A stretch of 64,000 nt of DNA from Marinifilum breve (GCF_003202155.1 NZ_QFLI01000005.1:368812-432811); one strand, 5' to 3'. Numbered from the stretch's first letter, positions 40,730 through 50,815 are shown. Program-made: numbers and translations. Notes: a model not told the origin generated them from the sequence alone.

Positions 40730-41071
40730 ATGTTAAAGATCTATCACAATCCAAGATGTGCCAAAAGCCGTGCTGGATTAAAATACCTTCAGGAGAAAGG
40801 TTTGGAACCTGAAATCAGATTGTATTTAAAAGAAGAATTTACCGAAGCAGAACTTGCTGACGTACTGATGAGAATGCACAAAGAGCCCCAGGAAATCATT
40901 CGAACTCAGGAAAAAATCTATAAAAGTGATTTTAAAGGTAAAAACTTTAATCGTGAGGAATGGATCAAAATATTGATTGAATATCCTAAACTAATCCAAC
41001 GTCCTATAATCGTTAAGGATTGTAAAGCTGTATTTGCCGATCCTGTCGAAAACGCTGACGAGATTTTATAA
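40730..41071 (+). CDS. ArsC/Spx-family reductase
   Basis: A 113-residue thioredoxin-fold protein. The N-terminus MLKIYHNPRCAKSR has the HNPxCxxSR signature of glutaredoxin-coupled arsenate reductases, with catalytic C10 and R14. The C-terminal half has the GKNFNREEWIKILIEYPKLIQRPIIV block with the conserved (L/I)QRP(I/L) arginine. It may reduce arsenate, but the same fold is used by YfgD/YffB-like proteins of other function and no arsenic resistance genes are nearby. The start at 40730 gives the usual N-terminus. Confidence 0.85.
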   Translation: MLKIYHNPRCAKSRAGLKYLQEKGLEPEIRLYLKEEFTEAELADVLMRMHKEPQEIIRTQEKIYKSDFKGKNFNREEWIKILIEYPKLIQRPIIVKDCKAVFADPVENADEIL

Positions 41072-41174
41072 TCTCTTAAATTTTAAATCTTTCATAATTA
41101 CCTAATTGAGTTGTGCAACAGAATTCAACAGTAATTTTATTGCCAGTTTTCAGCTATCAAATCAATTGAGAAAA

Positions 41175-42224
41175 ATGAAGATATTCAGAAAATATTACCT
41201 CATCTTGCTATCGGTAATTTCAGCAGCTTGCGATCCTTTTAATACCAAGATCGGACCTGAAGTTTCTATATATCAAAGCAAAGAAACCAAAGAATATAAC
41301 TTTCCGGACACCCTTAAAGTAATGACCTGGAACATTAAATTTGGAGGAGGTGGAATCGATTTCTTTTTCGATTGTCATGGTGATCGCGTCATTATGGAAA
41401 AATCGGAAGTGATAAATCACATGAAGGCTTTGTCTGAAAAAATCCGTGAAATAAATCCTGATATATTATTAATACAAGAGGCCGATGTTAATGCCAAACG
41501 AAGTGCCTATGTTGATCAGGTTCAATATCTACTTGATAATACTGATTTCAATTATGCAGCCTATGCATCACAATGGAAAGCCTCTAAAATTCCCAGTGAT
41601 GGTATTGGCAAAATGGATTCTGGCAATGCAATTCTATCGAAATGGAAATTTACTGATGCAAAAAGAATTGCCCTGCCTTTAATTAAATCGCAGAATTTCA
41701 TTGTTAGGTATTTTTATTTAAAAAGAAATATTCTGGATGTTCAAATGGAGCATGAAGGTAAAAAACTTCATATCCTAAATACTCATGCCTCAGCCTTTGC
41801 AAAAGACGATACTAAGAAAAAACAATTGGATATTATTAAGGCTTACGCTGATGCAATATCCCTTAAAGGGGATCAACTGATTTTAGGTGGTGATTTTAAT
41901 TCACTACCTCCCTACTCCAATCAGACAAGCCAGTTTGATGATTCGGCCTGTACCGATGGAGAATTTGAAGCAAATGATTATTCAACCGAAACAGAATGGA
42001 TGATGCCTTTCTATGAAAATTATCAGGCTGCCATTCCTTTGGATGAATATCGAAATAGTAACAAGGATCATTTTACGCATACCACAGACAAGAATGGCTT
42101 CTGGAATCGAAAACTGGACTATCTGTTTACAAACGGCAAGTTCATCGATAAAAGTGGAGAAACATTACAAGAGTGGATGCAAATCTCTGATCATGCACCT
42201 ATTATCGTGAATTACGAGTTCTAA
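41175..42224 (+). CDS. Endonuclease/exonuclease/phosphatase-fold lipoprotein
   Basis: A 349-residue protein when started at ATG 41175, which gives a proper lipoprotein signal with cysteine C19 (VISAAC). A longer frame from TTG 41106 would bury the signal. EEP-fold motifs are in order: VMTWNIKFGGGG, LIQEADVN (metal Glu), LHILNTHAS, LILGGDFNSLP, and C-terminal WNRKLDYLF and SDHAPIIV (catalytic Asp-His). The fold acts on DNA, phospholipids or inositol phosphates; being an exported lipoprotein, it may be a sphingomyelinase-like or phosphodiesterase enzyme at the surface. Substrate undetermined. Confidence 0.82.
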   Translation: MKIFRKYYLILLSVISAACDPFNTKIGPEVSIYQSKETKEYNFPDTLKVMTWNIKFGGGGIDFFFDCHGDRVIMEKSEVINHMKALSEKIREINPDILLIQEADVNAKRSAYVDQVQYLLDNTDFNYAAYASQWKASKIPSDGIGKMDSGNAILSKWKFTDAKRIALPLIKSQNFIVRYFYLKRNILDVQMEHEGKKLHILNTHASAFAKDDTKKKQLDIIKAYADAISLKGDQLILGGDFNSLPPYSNQTSQFDDSACTDGEFEANDYSTETEWMMPFYENYQAAIPLDEYRNSNKDHFTHTTDKNGFWNRKLDYLFTNGKFIDKSGETLQEWMQISDHAPIIVNYEF

Positions 42225-42302
42225 ATTACGAATTACGAGAAGCACATACCATAATACAATGACTTGTTATCGTAATTATTAATTCGTCATTCGTAATTAA
42301 AA
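42222..42302. repeat. AT-rich inverted repeats before mutA
   Basis: ATTACGAATTACGAG and TTCGTCATTCGTAATT can pair across about 45 bp. Similar AATTA.GA.TTA elements occur at about 8129-8165 and 28860-28930. It probably ends the upstream transcript or is an interspersed repeat. Confidence 0.45.
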
Positions 42303-42399
42303 AGGTGTTGTAGAAGTATGATGCAAAACATTTTTTTAACTTTTTCAAAGTGATAAAAAGGGCTTATTTTTAGACCCTAATTTTTAAACAGTTACAGTT

Positions 42400-44265
42400 A
42401 TGGCAGATAATAAACTATTTAGTGAGTTTGCTCCACAATCAACGCAAGAGTGGATCGACAAAATCACTAAAGACCTTAAAGGCGCTGACTTCGATAGAAA
42501 GTTAGTTTGGAGAACAAATGAAGGATTCAATGTTCAGCCTTTCTACAGACTGGAAAACATGGAAGATAAGATGTATATGAACACTTATCCTGGAGATTTT
42601 CCATATGTACGCGGAAACAAGAAAGACAACAACGACTGGTTCATCCGTCAGGATATCATCGTTGAAGATGTAAAGGCTGCAAACGCAAAAGCTCTTGACG
42701 TTCTTAACAAGGGTATCGACTCATTAGGTTTCGTTTTAAATTGGAAAAGCCTTAGCAAAGATGAATTAGCAACTTTGTTAGAAGGTGTTTACATGGATTG
42801 TGTTGAAGTTAACTTCGAAAAATCTCACGGTTCTGTAGAATTAATTAAAAACTTACAGGCAATTGCAACTGAAAAAGGAATTGCTCTTGACAAAGTTCAA
42901 GGTGGTGTTGCTATCGATATTTTAGGTGGTTACAGTACTTGTGGTAAATTCTGTACTTCAGAAGAAAACTCATACAACTACTTGAAAGAAGCTGTTGAAG
43001 CTGCGAAAGAACTTCCAAACTTTAAAGTTGTTGCTGTTGGCGGTAGATTATTCAACAACTCAGGATCATCTATCGTTGAAGAATTAGGTTTCAGTTTAGC
43101 TGCCGGTGCTGAATATATAAGCAAGTTAATGGAAGCTGGTTTGTCAATTGAAGAAATTGCTCCAAAAATCCGTTTCAACTTTGCAACCAGCTCTAAATAT
43201 TTCATGGAAATTGCTAAGCTAAGAGCAGGTCGTATGCTTTGGGCTTACATCTTGAAAGAATTTGGTGCTTCTGAAGAAATGTGTAAAATGTTCATCCACG
43301 GAGAAACTTCTGATTGGAACAAGACCGTTTACGATCCATACGTAAACATGCTTCGTACTCAAACTGAGGCTATGTCTTCAGTTCTTGGTGGTTTGGATTC
43401 ATACACAGTTAAGCCTTTCAACTCGGTTTACGAAGATACTACTGAATTCTCAGAACGTATCGCACGTAACCAACAGTTATTGTTGAAAGAAGAATCACAC
43501 TTTGGAAAAATTGCTGACCCTGCTGCAGGATCATACTATATTGAGTCTCTTACTGAATCTATCAGCGAAGAAGCTTGGAAACTATTCCTTGAAGTTCAAG
43601 AAAAAGGTGGTTACCTAGCTGCTTTCAAAGCTGGTTTTATTCAGGAAACTATCAAGGCTACTGCTCAGAAGAGAGATATGGCAGTTGCAACTCGTAAAGA
43701 AAACTTCTTAGGAACTAACCAGTTCCCTAACTTCGGTGAAGTTGCAGAAAAAGAATTGGATGCTGCTTTATTCGAAGCTTACGATAAAACTGAAGCTAAC
43801 GCAGAATGCGAAACTTTGAAGCCATATCGTGGTGCTCAGGCTTTCGAAGCAATGCGTTACAAAACTGATGTTTACGCGAAAGAAAACGGTCGTCCGAAAG
43901 TGATGATGTTCCCAATTGGAAACTTGAACATGCGTAAAGCTCGTGGTCAGTTTGCTTGTAACTTCTTTGCTTGTGCTGGATTCGAAGTGGAAGATCACAA
44001 CGGATTCACTTCTGTTGAAGAAGGAGTAAAATTTGTAACTGAAAAGAACGCGAAAATCGTTGTTGTTTGTTCATCTGATGATGAATACGCAACTATCGCT
44101 CCTGAAGTTTATGAAGCATTAAAAGGAAAAGCTACAGTTGTTGTTGCTGGTGCTCCTGCTTGTGCTGAAGAATTAAAAGCTAAAGGTGTTGAAAACTTTA
44201 TTAACGTGAAGTCGAACGTACTTGAAACATTAAAAGCTTACCAAGCTGATCTTGGAATCAAGTAA
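42400..44265 (+). CDS. mutA: Methylmalonyl-CoA mutase small subunit
   Basis: The 621-residue small (beta) subunit pairs with MutB, which interconverts succinyl-CoA and methylmalonyl-CoA. It shows the mutase TIM-barrel layout (QEWIDKITKDLKGADFD, GGYSTCGKFC, AGAEYISKLMEAG, RFNFATSSKYFMEIAKLRAGRMLW, FGKIADPAAGSYYIESLTE) but its C-terminal cobalamin-like domain lacks the DxHxxG motif, as expected of the non-catalytic subunit. MutB begins 54 bp later. This pathway supports propionate formation or use, typical of anaerobic Bacteroidota. Confidence 0.96.
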   Translation: MADNKLFSEFAPQSTQEWIDKITKDLKGADFDRKLVWRTNEGFNVQPFYRLENMEDKMYMNTYPGDFPYVRGNKKDNNDWFIRQDIIVEDVKAANAKALDVLNKGIDSLGFVLNWKSLSKDELATLLEGVYMDCVEVNFEKSHGSVELIKNLQAIATEKGIALDKVQGGVAIDILGGYSTCGKFCTSEENSYNYLKEAVEAAKELPNFKVVAVGGRLFNNSGSSIVEELGFSLAAGAEYISKLMEAGLSIEEIAPKIRFNFATSSKYFMEIAKLRAGRMLWAYILKEFGASEEMCKMFIHGETSDWNKTVYDPYVNMLRTQTEAMSSVLGGLDSYTVKPFNSVYEDTTEFSERIARNQQLLLKEESHFGKIADPAAGSYYIESLTESISEEAWKLFLEVQEKGGYLAAFKAGFIQETIKATAQKRDMAVATRKENFLGTNQFPNFGEVAEKELDAALFEAYDKTEANAECETLKPYRGAQAFEAMRYKTDVYAKENGRPKVMMFPIGNLNMRKARGQFACNFFACAGFEVEDHNGFTSVEEGVKFVTEKNAKIVVVCSSDDEYATIAPEVYEALKGKATVVVAGAPACAEELKAKGVENFINVKSNVLETLKAYQADLGIK

Positions 44266-44319
44266 TTGAGGAGAACGCAAAAGTAGATTTTCAAATTTTA
44301 CTTCAAAAAATTAAGACAA

Positions 44320-46476
44320 ATGAAACCAAATTTTAAAAATATAGATATCAAGTCATCTCAAAGAGCTGCTGCATCTTCTCAGGAATGGGAAAAGGAAAAC
44401 GGCATCGAAAAATCTTGGATGACACCTGAGCAAATTCCTGTTAAAACAGCTTTTAACAAGGAAGATTTAGAAGGTATGGAACACCTTAACTTCGTTTCTG
44501 GTTTACCTCCATTCCTTCGCGGACCTTATTCAGCTATGTACCCTTTGCGTCCTTGGACAGTTCGTCAGTACGCAGGTTTCTCTACTGCTGAAGAATCGAA
44601 TGCATTCTACCGTCGTAACCTTGCTGCTGGTCAGAAAGGTCTTTCTGTAGCATTCGACTTGGCTACTCACCGTGGATACGATTCAGATCACCCACGTGTA
44701 ATTGGTGATGTAGGTAAAGCTGGTGTTGCTATCGACTCTATCTTGGATATGGAGATCCTTTTCGATCAGATTCCATTGAACAAGATGTCTGTATCGATGA
44801 CAATGAACGGTGCTGTACTTCCTGTTTTGGCTTTCTACATTGTTGCTGGTTTAGAGCAAGGAGCTAAATTGGAAGAGCTTTCAGGTACAATTCAGAATGA
44901 TATCTTGAAAGAGTTCATGGTGCGTAACACTTACATCTACCCACCAGAGTTCTCAATGAAGATTATTGCTGATATCTTTGAATATACTTCACAGAAGATG
45001 CCTAAGTTTAACTCTATTTCTATCTCTGGTTACCACATGCAAGAAGCAGGTGCAACAGCAGATATCGAGTTAGCTTATACTCTTGCTGATGGTTTAGAAT
45101 ATTTGAAAAAAGGTGTTGCTGCCGGTATGGACGTTGACGCATTTGCTCCTCGTTTGTCATTCTTCTGGGCAATTGGTATGAACCAATTTATGGAAATTGC
45201 TAAGATGAGAGCTGGTCGTTTACTTTGGGCTAAGATTGTAAAACAATTCAATCCTAAGAACCCTAAGTCTATGGCATTGCGTACTCACTCACAGACTTCA
45301 GGTTGGTCATTAACTGAGCAGGATCCATTCAACAATGTTGGTCGTACTTGTATCGAAGCTATGGCTGCTGCATTGGGTCACACTCAGTCTCTTCACACCA
45401 ATGCATTGGATGAAGCAATTGCACTTCCAACTGACTTCTCAGCACGTATTGCACGTAACACTCAGATTTATATCCAGGATGAATCAACTATCTGTAAAGC
45501 GGTTGATCCATGGGCAGGTTCTTACTACGTAGAATCATTGACGCAGGAGTTGGTAGACAAAGCCTGGGCTCACATCGAAGAGGTTGAAAAACTAGGTGGT
45601 ATGGCTAAAGCGATCGAGTCTGGTATTCCAAAACTTCGTATTGAGGAAGCTGCAGCTCGTACTCAGGCTAAGATCGATGCTGGTACTCAAACTATCGTTG
45701 GTACTAACAAATATCGTTTGGAGAAAGAAGATCCATTGGATATCTTGGAAGTTGACAACACTGCTGTACGTACTGCACAGATTGAACGTTTGGCTAAGCT
45801 TCGTGCTAACCGTGACGAAAAAGCTGTTCAGGCTGCTCTTGAAGCCATCACCGAATGTGCAAACGGAGGTGAAGGTAACTTATTGGATCTTGCTGTTAAG
45901 GCTGCACAATTACGTGCTTCATTGGGTGAGATTTCAGATGCATGTGAGAAAATTTGTGGTAGATATAAAGCTGTAATTAGAACCGTGTCAGGAGTATATT
46001 CATCAGAATCGAAAGAAGATGCTGACTTTGCAAAAGCAAAAGAATTGGCAGATAAGTTTGCAGAGCAAACTGGACGTCGTCCACGTATCATGATCGCTAA
46101 AATGGGTCAGGATGGTCACGACCGTGGTGGTAAAGTTGTTGCTACTGGTTTTGCTGATATGGGATTCGATGTGGATATGGGACCATTATTCCAAACTCCA
46201 GAAGAATCTGCTAAGCAAGCTGTAGAAAATGATGTACACATGGTAGGTGTATCTTCGTTGGCTGCTGGTCACAAAACTTTGGTTCCTGCAATTATCGAGG
46301 AATTGAAGAAATTAGGACGTGAAGATATCATGGTTACTGCAGGTGGTGTAATTCCAGCTCAGGACTACGATTTCCTTTATGAAGCAGGTGTTGCAGGTGT
46401 ATTCGGTCCTGGAACAAAAGTTTCTAAATGTGCAATCCAAATGTTGGAAATCTTGATCGAGCAATACAAAGACTAA
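44320..46476 (+). CDS. mutB: Methylmalonyl-CoA mutase large (catalytic) subunit
   Basis: A 718-residue adenosylcobalamin-dependent enzyme. The N-terminal barrel has [27 protein letters not shown] and [21 protein letters not shown], both family signatures. The C-terminal B12 domain has D598-x-H600-x-x-G603 ([12 protein letters not shown]), where His replaces the lower axial ligand of cobalt, and the later [10 protein letters not shown] and VTAGGVIP segments. Codon usage of mutA and mutB looks more biased (GCT, GGT, CGT) than neighbours, suggesting high expression. Together with the acyl-CoA transferase at 53.3 kb it may belong to succinate-propionate metabolism. Confidence 0.97.
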   Translation: MKPNFKNIDIKSSQRAAASSQEWEKENGIEKSWMTPEQIPVKTAFNKEDLEGMEHLNFVSGLPPFLRGPYSAMYPLRPWTVRQYAGFSTAEESNAFYRRNLAAGQKGLSVAFDLATHRGYDSDHPRVIGDVGKAGVAIDSILDMEILFDQIPLNKMSVSMTMNGAVLPVLAFYIVAGLEQGAKLEELSGTIQNDILKEFMVRNTYIYPPEFSMKIIADIFEYTSQKMPKFNSISISGYHMQEAGATADIELAYTLADGLEYLKKGVAAGMDVDAFAPRLSFFWAIGMNQFMEIAKMRAGRLLWAKIVKQFNPKNPKSMALRTHSQTSGWSLTEQDPFNNVGRTCIEAMAAALGHTQSLHTNALDEAIALPTDFSARIARNTQIYIQDESTICKAVDPWAGSYYVESLTQELVDKAWAHIEEVEKLGGMAKAIESGIPKLRIEEAAARTQAKIDAGTQTIVGTNKYRLEKEDPLDILEVDNTAVRTAQIERLAKLRANRDEKAVQAALEAITECANGGEGNLLDLAVKAAQLRASLGEISDACEKICGRYKAVIRTVSGVYSSESKEDADFAKAKELADKFAEQTGRRPRIMIAKMGQDGHDRGGKVVATGFADMGFDVDMGPLFQTPEESAKQAVENDVHMVGVSSLAAGHKTLVPAIIEELKKLGREDIMVTAGGVIPAQDYDFLYEAGVAGVFGPGTKVSKCAIQMLEILIEQYKD

Positions 46477-46601
46477 TTAACACCGATCATTAAATGAATT
46501 CAGTGTAAAAGAATGAAGTCACATTTACACTAGTTATTTATATGTCAGCATTATACCAGTAATATTTTTTATATGAATGGTATAAGATTATCACTATATT
46601 T

Positions 46602-46635
46602 AAAGACAGGGAGTTTTACTTCCTGTCTTTTTTTT
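46602..46635 (+). terminator. Terminator after mutAB
   Basis: AAAGACAGG (46602-46610) pairs with CCTGTCTTT (46622-46630) with an 11-base loop, followed by a T run to 46635. It lies inside the longest frame of the next gene, which supports the later start (46654) for that gene. Confidence 0.88.
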
Positions 46636-46653
46636 AACCAAATATCAGCTATC

Positions 46654-47163
46654 ATGAATAAATCCATGTTGTTTTTCCTTTTTATTCTATTCAATTTGAC
46701 TGTATCTGCTCAAAATAAAACCATTGAAGATACTCGCCTAAAGAAACATGTATTGTATGGGAAAGTTACTCTGGAAGCATTTGAAATGGACATTTGTAAA
46801 GATTGGTATGGAAAGGAATACAAGACATATAAAGCTAAAAATGGTATTATAAAAAAACTGAAAAAACAATCATTTCAAAATATTCGAATTGATTTGATAT
46901 TAGCATCATGGTGTCATGATTCGCATCGCGAAGTTCCTCGGTTTATAAAAATTCTTGATGAAATTCGATTCCCATTCGAAAAACTTAACATGAATGCTTT
47001 AGATACTAGGAAAGAGTCACCCGACTATAATGCAAAAGTGAATAATGTCAGCAGGGTGCCAACCGCAATCGTTTATCGAAACAATACGGAAATAGGCAGA
47101 ATTATTGAAACTCCTCATAAAAGTCTTGAGAAAGACCTTTTAAAAATCCTTTCTAAAAATTAG
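46654..47163 (+). CDS. Secreted thioredoxin-fold protein
   Basis: A 169-residue protein when started at ATG 46654, giving signal peptide MNKSMLFFLFILFNLTVSAQ. An earlier start would overlap the mutAB terminator. The fold is thioredoxin-like with strand IRIDLILASWCHDSHREVPRF, whose WCHDS motif keeps the first active-site cysteine but has Ser in place of the second, then the cis-proline region RVPTAIVYRNNTEIGRI. A single-cysteine WCxxS centre can act as isomerase or peroxidase-like but not as a normal dithiol reductase. Periplasmic or extracellular location predicted. Confidence 0.8.
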   Translation: MNKSMLFFLFILFNLTVSAQNKTIEDTRLKKHVLYGKVTLEAFEMDICKDWYGKEYKTYKAKNGIIKKLKKQSFQNIRIDLILASWCHDSHREVPRFIKILDEIRFPFEKLNMNALDTRKESPDYNAKVNNVSRVPTAIVYRNNTEIGRIIETPHKSLEKDLLKILSKN

Positions 47164-47201
47164 TATATTAGCAATATCTAAATAACAATCACTAATCTAA
47201 A

Positions 47202-47672
47202 ATGGAACAAGTACGCTCTAACTCAGGACAAACCTTAGGAATCATAGCTTTGGTTCTTGGCATCTTAACTCTCTTTATCGGATTTATTCCTTGCATTGGC
47301 TTCGTAGCATTTATGCCAGGAGTTATTGCCATAATTCTCAGTATTATAGGATTAAGTCAAGCAAATAGAGATAACGGAGCACGTGGAATAAACATTAGTG
47401 CATTAGTTGTTTCTGTTTTAGGAGTTTTAGTTGCATCATTATGGTTGTTCTTCTTTGTTGGAGTTGCAAGCATGAATGAAGATGAAATTGAGGGTTTTGT
47501 TGAAGAGGTGATTGAAGAAGTAATTGAAGAATCTGTTAATAATCAGGATTTACAAGAAGCTTTAGAAGAACTGGAACAGCAACTTGAAGAAATTAACATT
47601 GACTCAATTGCCAATGAGGTAGATAGCCTTGAAATGAAAATTAAGGTAGAAATTGAAACCAATAAAAAATAA
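47202..47672 (+). CDS. DUF4190-like membrane protein with acidic coiled tail
   Basis: A 156-residue protein. Two glycine-rich helices (TLGIIALVLGILTLFIGFIPCIGFVAFMPGVIAIILSIIGL and ISALVVSVLGVLVASLWLFFFVG) flank a QANRDNGARG loop, the pattern of DUF4190. The last about 70 residues form a very acidic helix (EEVIEEVIEES, ALEELEQQLEEIN). Function unknown; the tail may bind cations or a partner. It overlaps the next gene by 20 bp. Confidence 0.7.
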   Translation: MEQVRSNSGQTLGIIALVLGILTLFIGFIPCIGFVAFMPGVIAIILSIIGLSQANRDNGARGINISALVVSVLGVLVASLWLFFFVGVASMNEDEIEGFVEEVIEEVIEESVNNQDLQEALEELEQQLEEINIDSIANEVDSLEMKIKVEIETNKK

Positions 47673-48093
47673 GAATAGCTTAAGTAGCTATCAAATCATC
47701 AACCTAATTTTTGCTTCAATAATTGCCGCTATTTTTATTTATTCGGCCGTTTACTCACATCCCGAAATAAATCATCCAATACCATCTGTATTTTCTCAGT
47801 TGACAGGAACTGATAGTCCTTCTTCAGGCCTTTCTCGTAGCTTTTCGGCTCTCACTCAAGGTGATATTGAATCAGCAAAAGAACTTAATCCCTACAGTAT
47901 CCAAATCTTTTTATTTTTTGCTTTTCAGTTGATTTTTAGAATATTCACTTTTTTCCTGATAAAAAAAGGAATTTCTTGGACTAACACTTATATTTTAGCT
48001 GATATCACATTGACAACAATAAGCTTTTTATTGGTTTTCAGTCCGTTGATTTTTTTCACATTTGAACTATTCAGAAATTTTATCGTAAATTGA
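47653..48093 (+). CDS. DUF2752-like membrane protein lacking the usual cysteines
   Basis: A 146-residue protein with three predicted helices. The central stretch DSPSSGLSRSFSALTQGDIESAKELNPYSIQ matches the DUF2752 hallmark CPxCGxTRAxxAxxxGD...NP, but both cysteines are serine. The listed start is a TTG inside the preceding gene (20-bp overlap); no ATG is available near the N-terminus. Function of the family is unknown. Overlap suggests co-expression with the DUF4190-like gene, a pairing seen in Bacteroidota (general knowledge). Confidence 0.68.
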   Translation: MKPIKNKNSLSSYQIINLIFASIIAAIFIYSAVYSHPEINHPIPSVFSQLTGTDSPSSGLSRSFSALTQGDIESAKELNPYSIQIFLFFAFQLIFRIFTFFLIKKGISWTNTYILADITLTTISFLLVFSPLIFFTFELFRNFIVN

Positions 48094-48125
48094 ATGGAGA
48101 TTAATATTTATTAAACTTTTGCGAT

Positions 48126-48467
48126 ATGTCATTTTTACTAGTTAGTTTATGCTTGACTCTACTAACAGGTGTTATGGTCTTACATGTTCAGAACGAGAAT
48201 AACCTATCAAAAAGAATAGCTAAGGCTGGTGTTATTGTAGAGCAATTGTTAGATCAAAATGGAATAAATCATATTGATCTGAAAAAGAAGTTTTTGACCT
48301 CAAGCCTCTCTACACAAATCAGGTTGGTAGAATACCATCTGAATTACTTGGATTCAAACTATACTGATTTCGGGCCTAAGAAAACAGTATTTCAAAGAAT
48401 TGATAATATTGAAAATGCATTAAGTCTTTATCAAGACTACAATACAGAATTAAAGCTTGCATCATGA
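48126..48467 (+). CDS. Hypothetical small membrane-anchored protein
   Basis: A 113-residue protein. The N-terminal hydrophobic segment SFLLVSLCLTLLTGVMVLHV could be a signal anchor, followed by charged helices (NLSKRIAKAGVIVEQLLDQNG, KTVFQRIDNIENALSLYQDY). No family is recognised. It lies 32 bp after the DUF2752-like gene. Its stop codon TGA (48465-48467) falls within a perfect palindrome that acts as terminator. Confidence 0.55.
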   Translation: MSFLLVSLCLTLLTGVMVLHVQNENNLSKRIAKAGVIVEQLLDQNGINHIDLKKKFLTSSLSTQIRLVEYHLNYLDSNYTDFGPKKTVFQRIDNIENALSLYQDYNTELKLAS

Positions 48468-48479
48468 TGCAAGCTTTAA
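48450..48479. terminator. 30-bp perfect palindrome, bidirectional terminator
   Basis: Perfect inverted repeat with no loop (half site TTAAAGCTTGCATCA) spans the stop codon of the upstream gene. It lies between convergent genes (48126-48467 and 48495-49337). T-rich flanks occur on both sides. Confidence 0.82.
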
Positions 48480-48494
48480 TTTTATAGCATAAAT

Positions 48495-49337
48495 TTATTT
48501 TATATCCGAAAGAGGAAAACACTTATCAACCTTAACGCCTCTTTCTGTTTTTATAAGACTGCAACATTCAGTAGTAATATCATGCTGAAAAAATAAGATG
48601 GCATTTTTTTCAACAGCTTCTGCAAGAAATTCTTGTTTTTCAGCCAACGATGCTGTTGGATTTAAATCATAACTTGCCAACCATTTTACCGGAACATTTG
48701 CTGCAGTAGGAATAAAATCTCCTGCAAAAACAACTTCCTGACCATTACAATTAATTACAGGAATCATCAATCCAGGCGTGTGACCTTCAAAAATTTTCAC
48801 TTTAAAATTTGGAAACAATTCACCTTCATTCTCTACCAAGTTCAACTTACCAGCTTCCTTTATCGGCATTATATTTTCATCAAAAAATGCGTCACTTTCG
48901 CGAATATTAGGATTTAAATAATTTTCCCATTGTTGTTTACTAACCCAATGTTGAGCATGCTTAAAAACCAACTCATAACCACTTTTATCAGCATTCCATT
49001 TTACGGCTCCTCCGCAATGATCGAAATGCAAATGGGTAAAAACAACATCTGTAATATCATCAGCTGAAAATCCTGCATTCATTAAAGAATCTAACATATT
49101 GGCATCACCATTTAAGTGCTGATGCTTGAAAAACTCTTCACTTTGCTTGTCTCCTGTTCCATTATCAATCAATATCTTTCTATCACCATCCACAACAAGC
49201 ATGCTTCTCATGGCACAATTACAATAATTGTCTTCGTTCGAAGGATATTTTCTACTCCACATTACTTTAGGAACAACACTAAACATTGCTCCACCATCGC
49301 ACATAAAATTTCCTGTTTCTATATTGTATATTTCCAT
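48495..49337 (-). CDS. Metallo-beta-lactamase-fold hydrolase (lactonase-like)
   Basis: A 280-residue MBL-fold protein without signal peptide. The zinc motif is H102-x-H104-x-D106-H107 (FTHLHFDHCGG); further residues include FEGHTPGLM (His), VVFAGDFIPTAANV (Asp) and a C-terminal FFQHDITTECC (His). This order fits the AHL-lactonase-like/AttM branch of glyoxalase-type MBLs, acting on small cyclic esters or metabolites. It is a different subfamily from the RNase Z-like protein at 16.5 kb. Substrate cannot be named from sequence. Confidence 0.85.
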   Translation of the reverse strand: MEIYNIETGNFMCDGGAMFSVVPKVMWSRKYPSNEDNYCNCAMRSMLVVDGDRKILIDNGTGDKQSEEFFKHQHLNGDANMLDSLMNAGFSADDITDVVFTHLHFDHCGGAVKWNADKSGYELVFKHAQHWVSKQQWENYLNPNIRESDAFFDENIMPIKEAGKLNLVENEGELFPNFKVKIFEGHTPGLMIPVINCNGQEVVFAGDFIPTAANVPVKWLASYDLNPTASLAEKQEFLAEAVEKNAILFFQHDITTECCSLIKTERGVKVDKCFPLSDIK

Positions 49338-49450
49338 GATAATATTGTTTTATTCTAGTATCTTTAATTTTCGCAAAAGAGAGGCTTAAATCATGTTAAA
49401 GCACTCTTACTTATTGCGGTTCAAAAATACAATTTTATAAAAGATTATCA

Positions 49451-50815
49451 ATGAAAGTTCACTTTATAGCAATTGGCGGTAGCGCCATGCACAATTTAGC
49501 AATCGCACTTCATAAAAAAGGATTCGAGATTACAGGTTCAGATGATGAAATTTTTGATCCTTCAAAATCAAGATTGGAGAAATATGGAATCTTACCTAAA
49601 GAATGGGGCTGGTTTCCAGAAAAACTTACAACTGATATTGATGCGATAATTCTTGGTATGCATGCAAGAATAGACAATCCTGAATTGTTAAAAGCACAAG
49701 AACTTGGATTGAAAATTTATTCTTATCCTGAATACATTTACGAACAAACCAAAGATAAAACCAGAATTGTGATTGGTGGTAGTCATGGAAAAACCACAAC
49801 AACCTCAATGGTAATGCATGTTTTGAAAGATAATAATATTGACTTTGATTACATGGTAGGAGCACAGATTGAAGGATTTGAAACCATGGTTAAATTAAGC
49901 ACAGATGCTAAAATTGCTATTTTTGAAGGTGATGAATACCTTTCCTCTCCTATCGATCGCAGACCAAAATTTCATTTGTATCACCCTGACATTGCACTGC
50001 TAACCGGAATTGCCTGGGATCATATTAATGTATTTCCAACTTTCGAGAACTATGTGGAGCAATTTGAAATTTTCACACAAATGATTCAAGAAAATGGTTC
50101 TTTAATCTACTTTGATGGTGATGAGCACATTGCAAAAATTATTAAAAACAAAAAAGAAGGTATTGAATACATTCCATATAATTCACATCCATTTGAAGTG
50201 ATTGATAACTGTAGTATTCTTAAAACAAATAACGGAAATGTTCCTTTGGAAATATTTGGAGAACACAACCTTCAAAACCTTATGGGAGCTTTTCATATTT
50301 GTAAGAAAGCCGGTTTGAGTGACAAACAGTTTTACAATTCCATTCAAAATTTCTCGGGAGCTGCCAAACGTTTACAAAAACTAGCCGAAAATAATTCATG
50401 TACAGTTTTTCAAGATTTTGCACATTCTCCATCCAAATTAAAAGCAACAACCGAAGCTGTAAAAAAACAGTTTACCGATCGTAAATTGATTGCTTGTATG
50501 GAATTACACACCTTTAGTAGCTTAAAAAAAGAGTTTTTGCCTCATTATAAAAACACCATGAGTTTGGCGGACAAAGCCATTGTATATTTTAATCCCCAAA
50601 CCGTTGAACACAAAAAGCTTGACCCAATTACAAAAGAACAGGTTGCAGAAGCTTTTGGCGGAAACAATGTTACGGTTTACACTGATTCTGATTTGGTTAT
50701 TAAAGATTTGTCTGAGCAAAACTTCAATAACACCAATCTTCTTTTAATGAGTTCTGGTAATTTTTCTGGAGTTAATTTATCCGAACTAGCAGAAAAAATT
50801 GTCAACAAAACCTGA
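49451..50815 (+). CDS. mpl: UDP-MurNAc tripeptide ligase Mpl (Mur ligase family)
   Basis: A 454-residue Mur ligase. It attaches recycled L-Ala-gamma-D-Glu-meso-DAP tripeptide to UDP-MurNAc using ATP. The N-terminal Rossmann domain has HFIAIGGSAMHNLAIALHKKG and GSDDEIFDPSKSRLEK. The P-loop GGSHGKTTTT starts at residue 109, IFEGDEYLSS gives the metal site, and HNLQNLMGAFHICK and VFQDFAHSPSKLKATTEA follow in order. The MHNLA N-terminal signature and the FEGDEY version separate it from MurC. It belongs to peptidoglycan recycling. Confidence 0.9.
   Translation: MKVHFIAIGGSAMHNLAIALHKKGFEITGSDDEIFDPSKSRLEKYGILPKEWGWFPEKLTTDIDAIILGMHARIDNPELLKAQELGLKIYSYPEYIYEQTKDKTRIVIGGSHGKTTTTSMVMHVLKDNNIDFDYMVGAQIEGFETMVKLSTDAKIAIFEGDEYLSSPIDRRPKFHLYHPDIALLTGIAWDHINVFPTFENYVEQFEIFTQMIQENGSLIYFDGDEHIAKIIKNKKEGIEYIPYNSHPFEVIDNCSILKTNNGNVPLEIFGEHNLQNLMGAFHICKKAGLSDKQFYNSIQNFSGAAKRLQKLAENNSCTVFQDFAHSPSKLKATTEAVKKQFTDRKLIACMELHTFSSLKKEFLPHYKNTMSLADKAIVYFNPQTVEHKKLDPITKEQVAEAFGGNNVTVYTDSDLVIKDLSEQNFNNTNLLLMSSGNFSGVNLSELAEKIVNKT

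Noticed and set aside
46573-46653. Upstream start of the thioredoxin-like gene
   Set aside because: It would run through the mutAB terminator hairpin and mask a good signal peptide starting at 46654.
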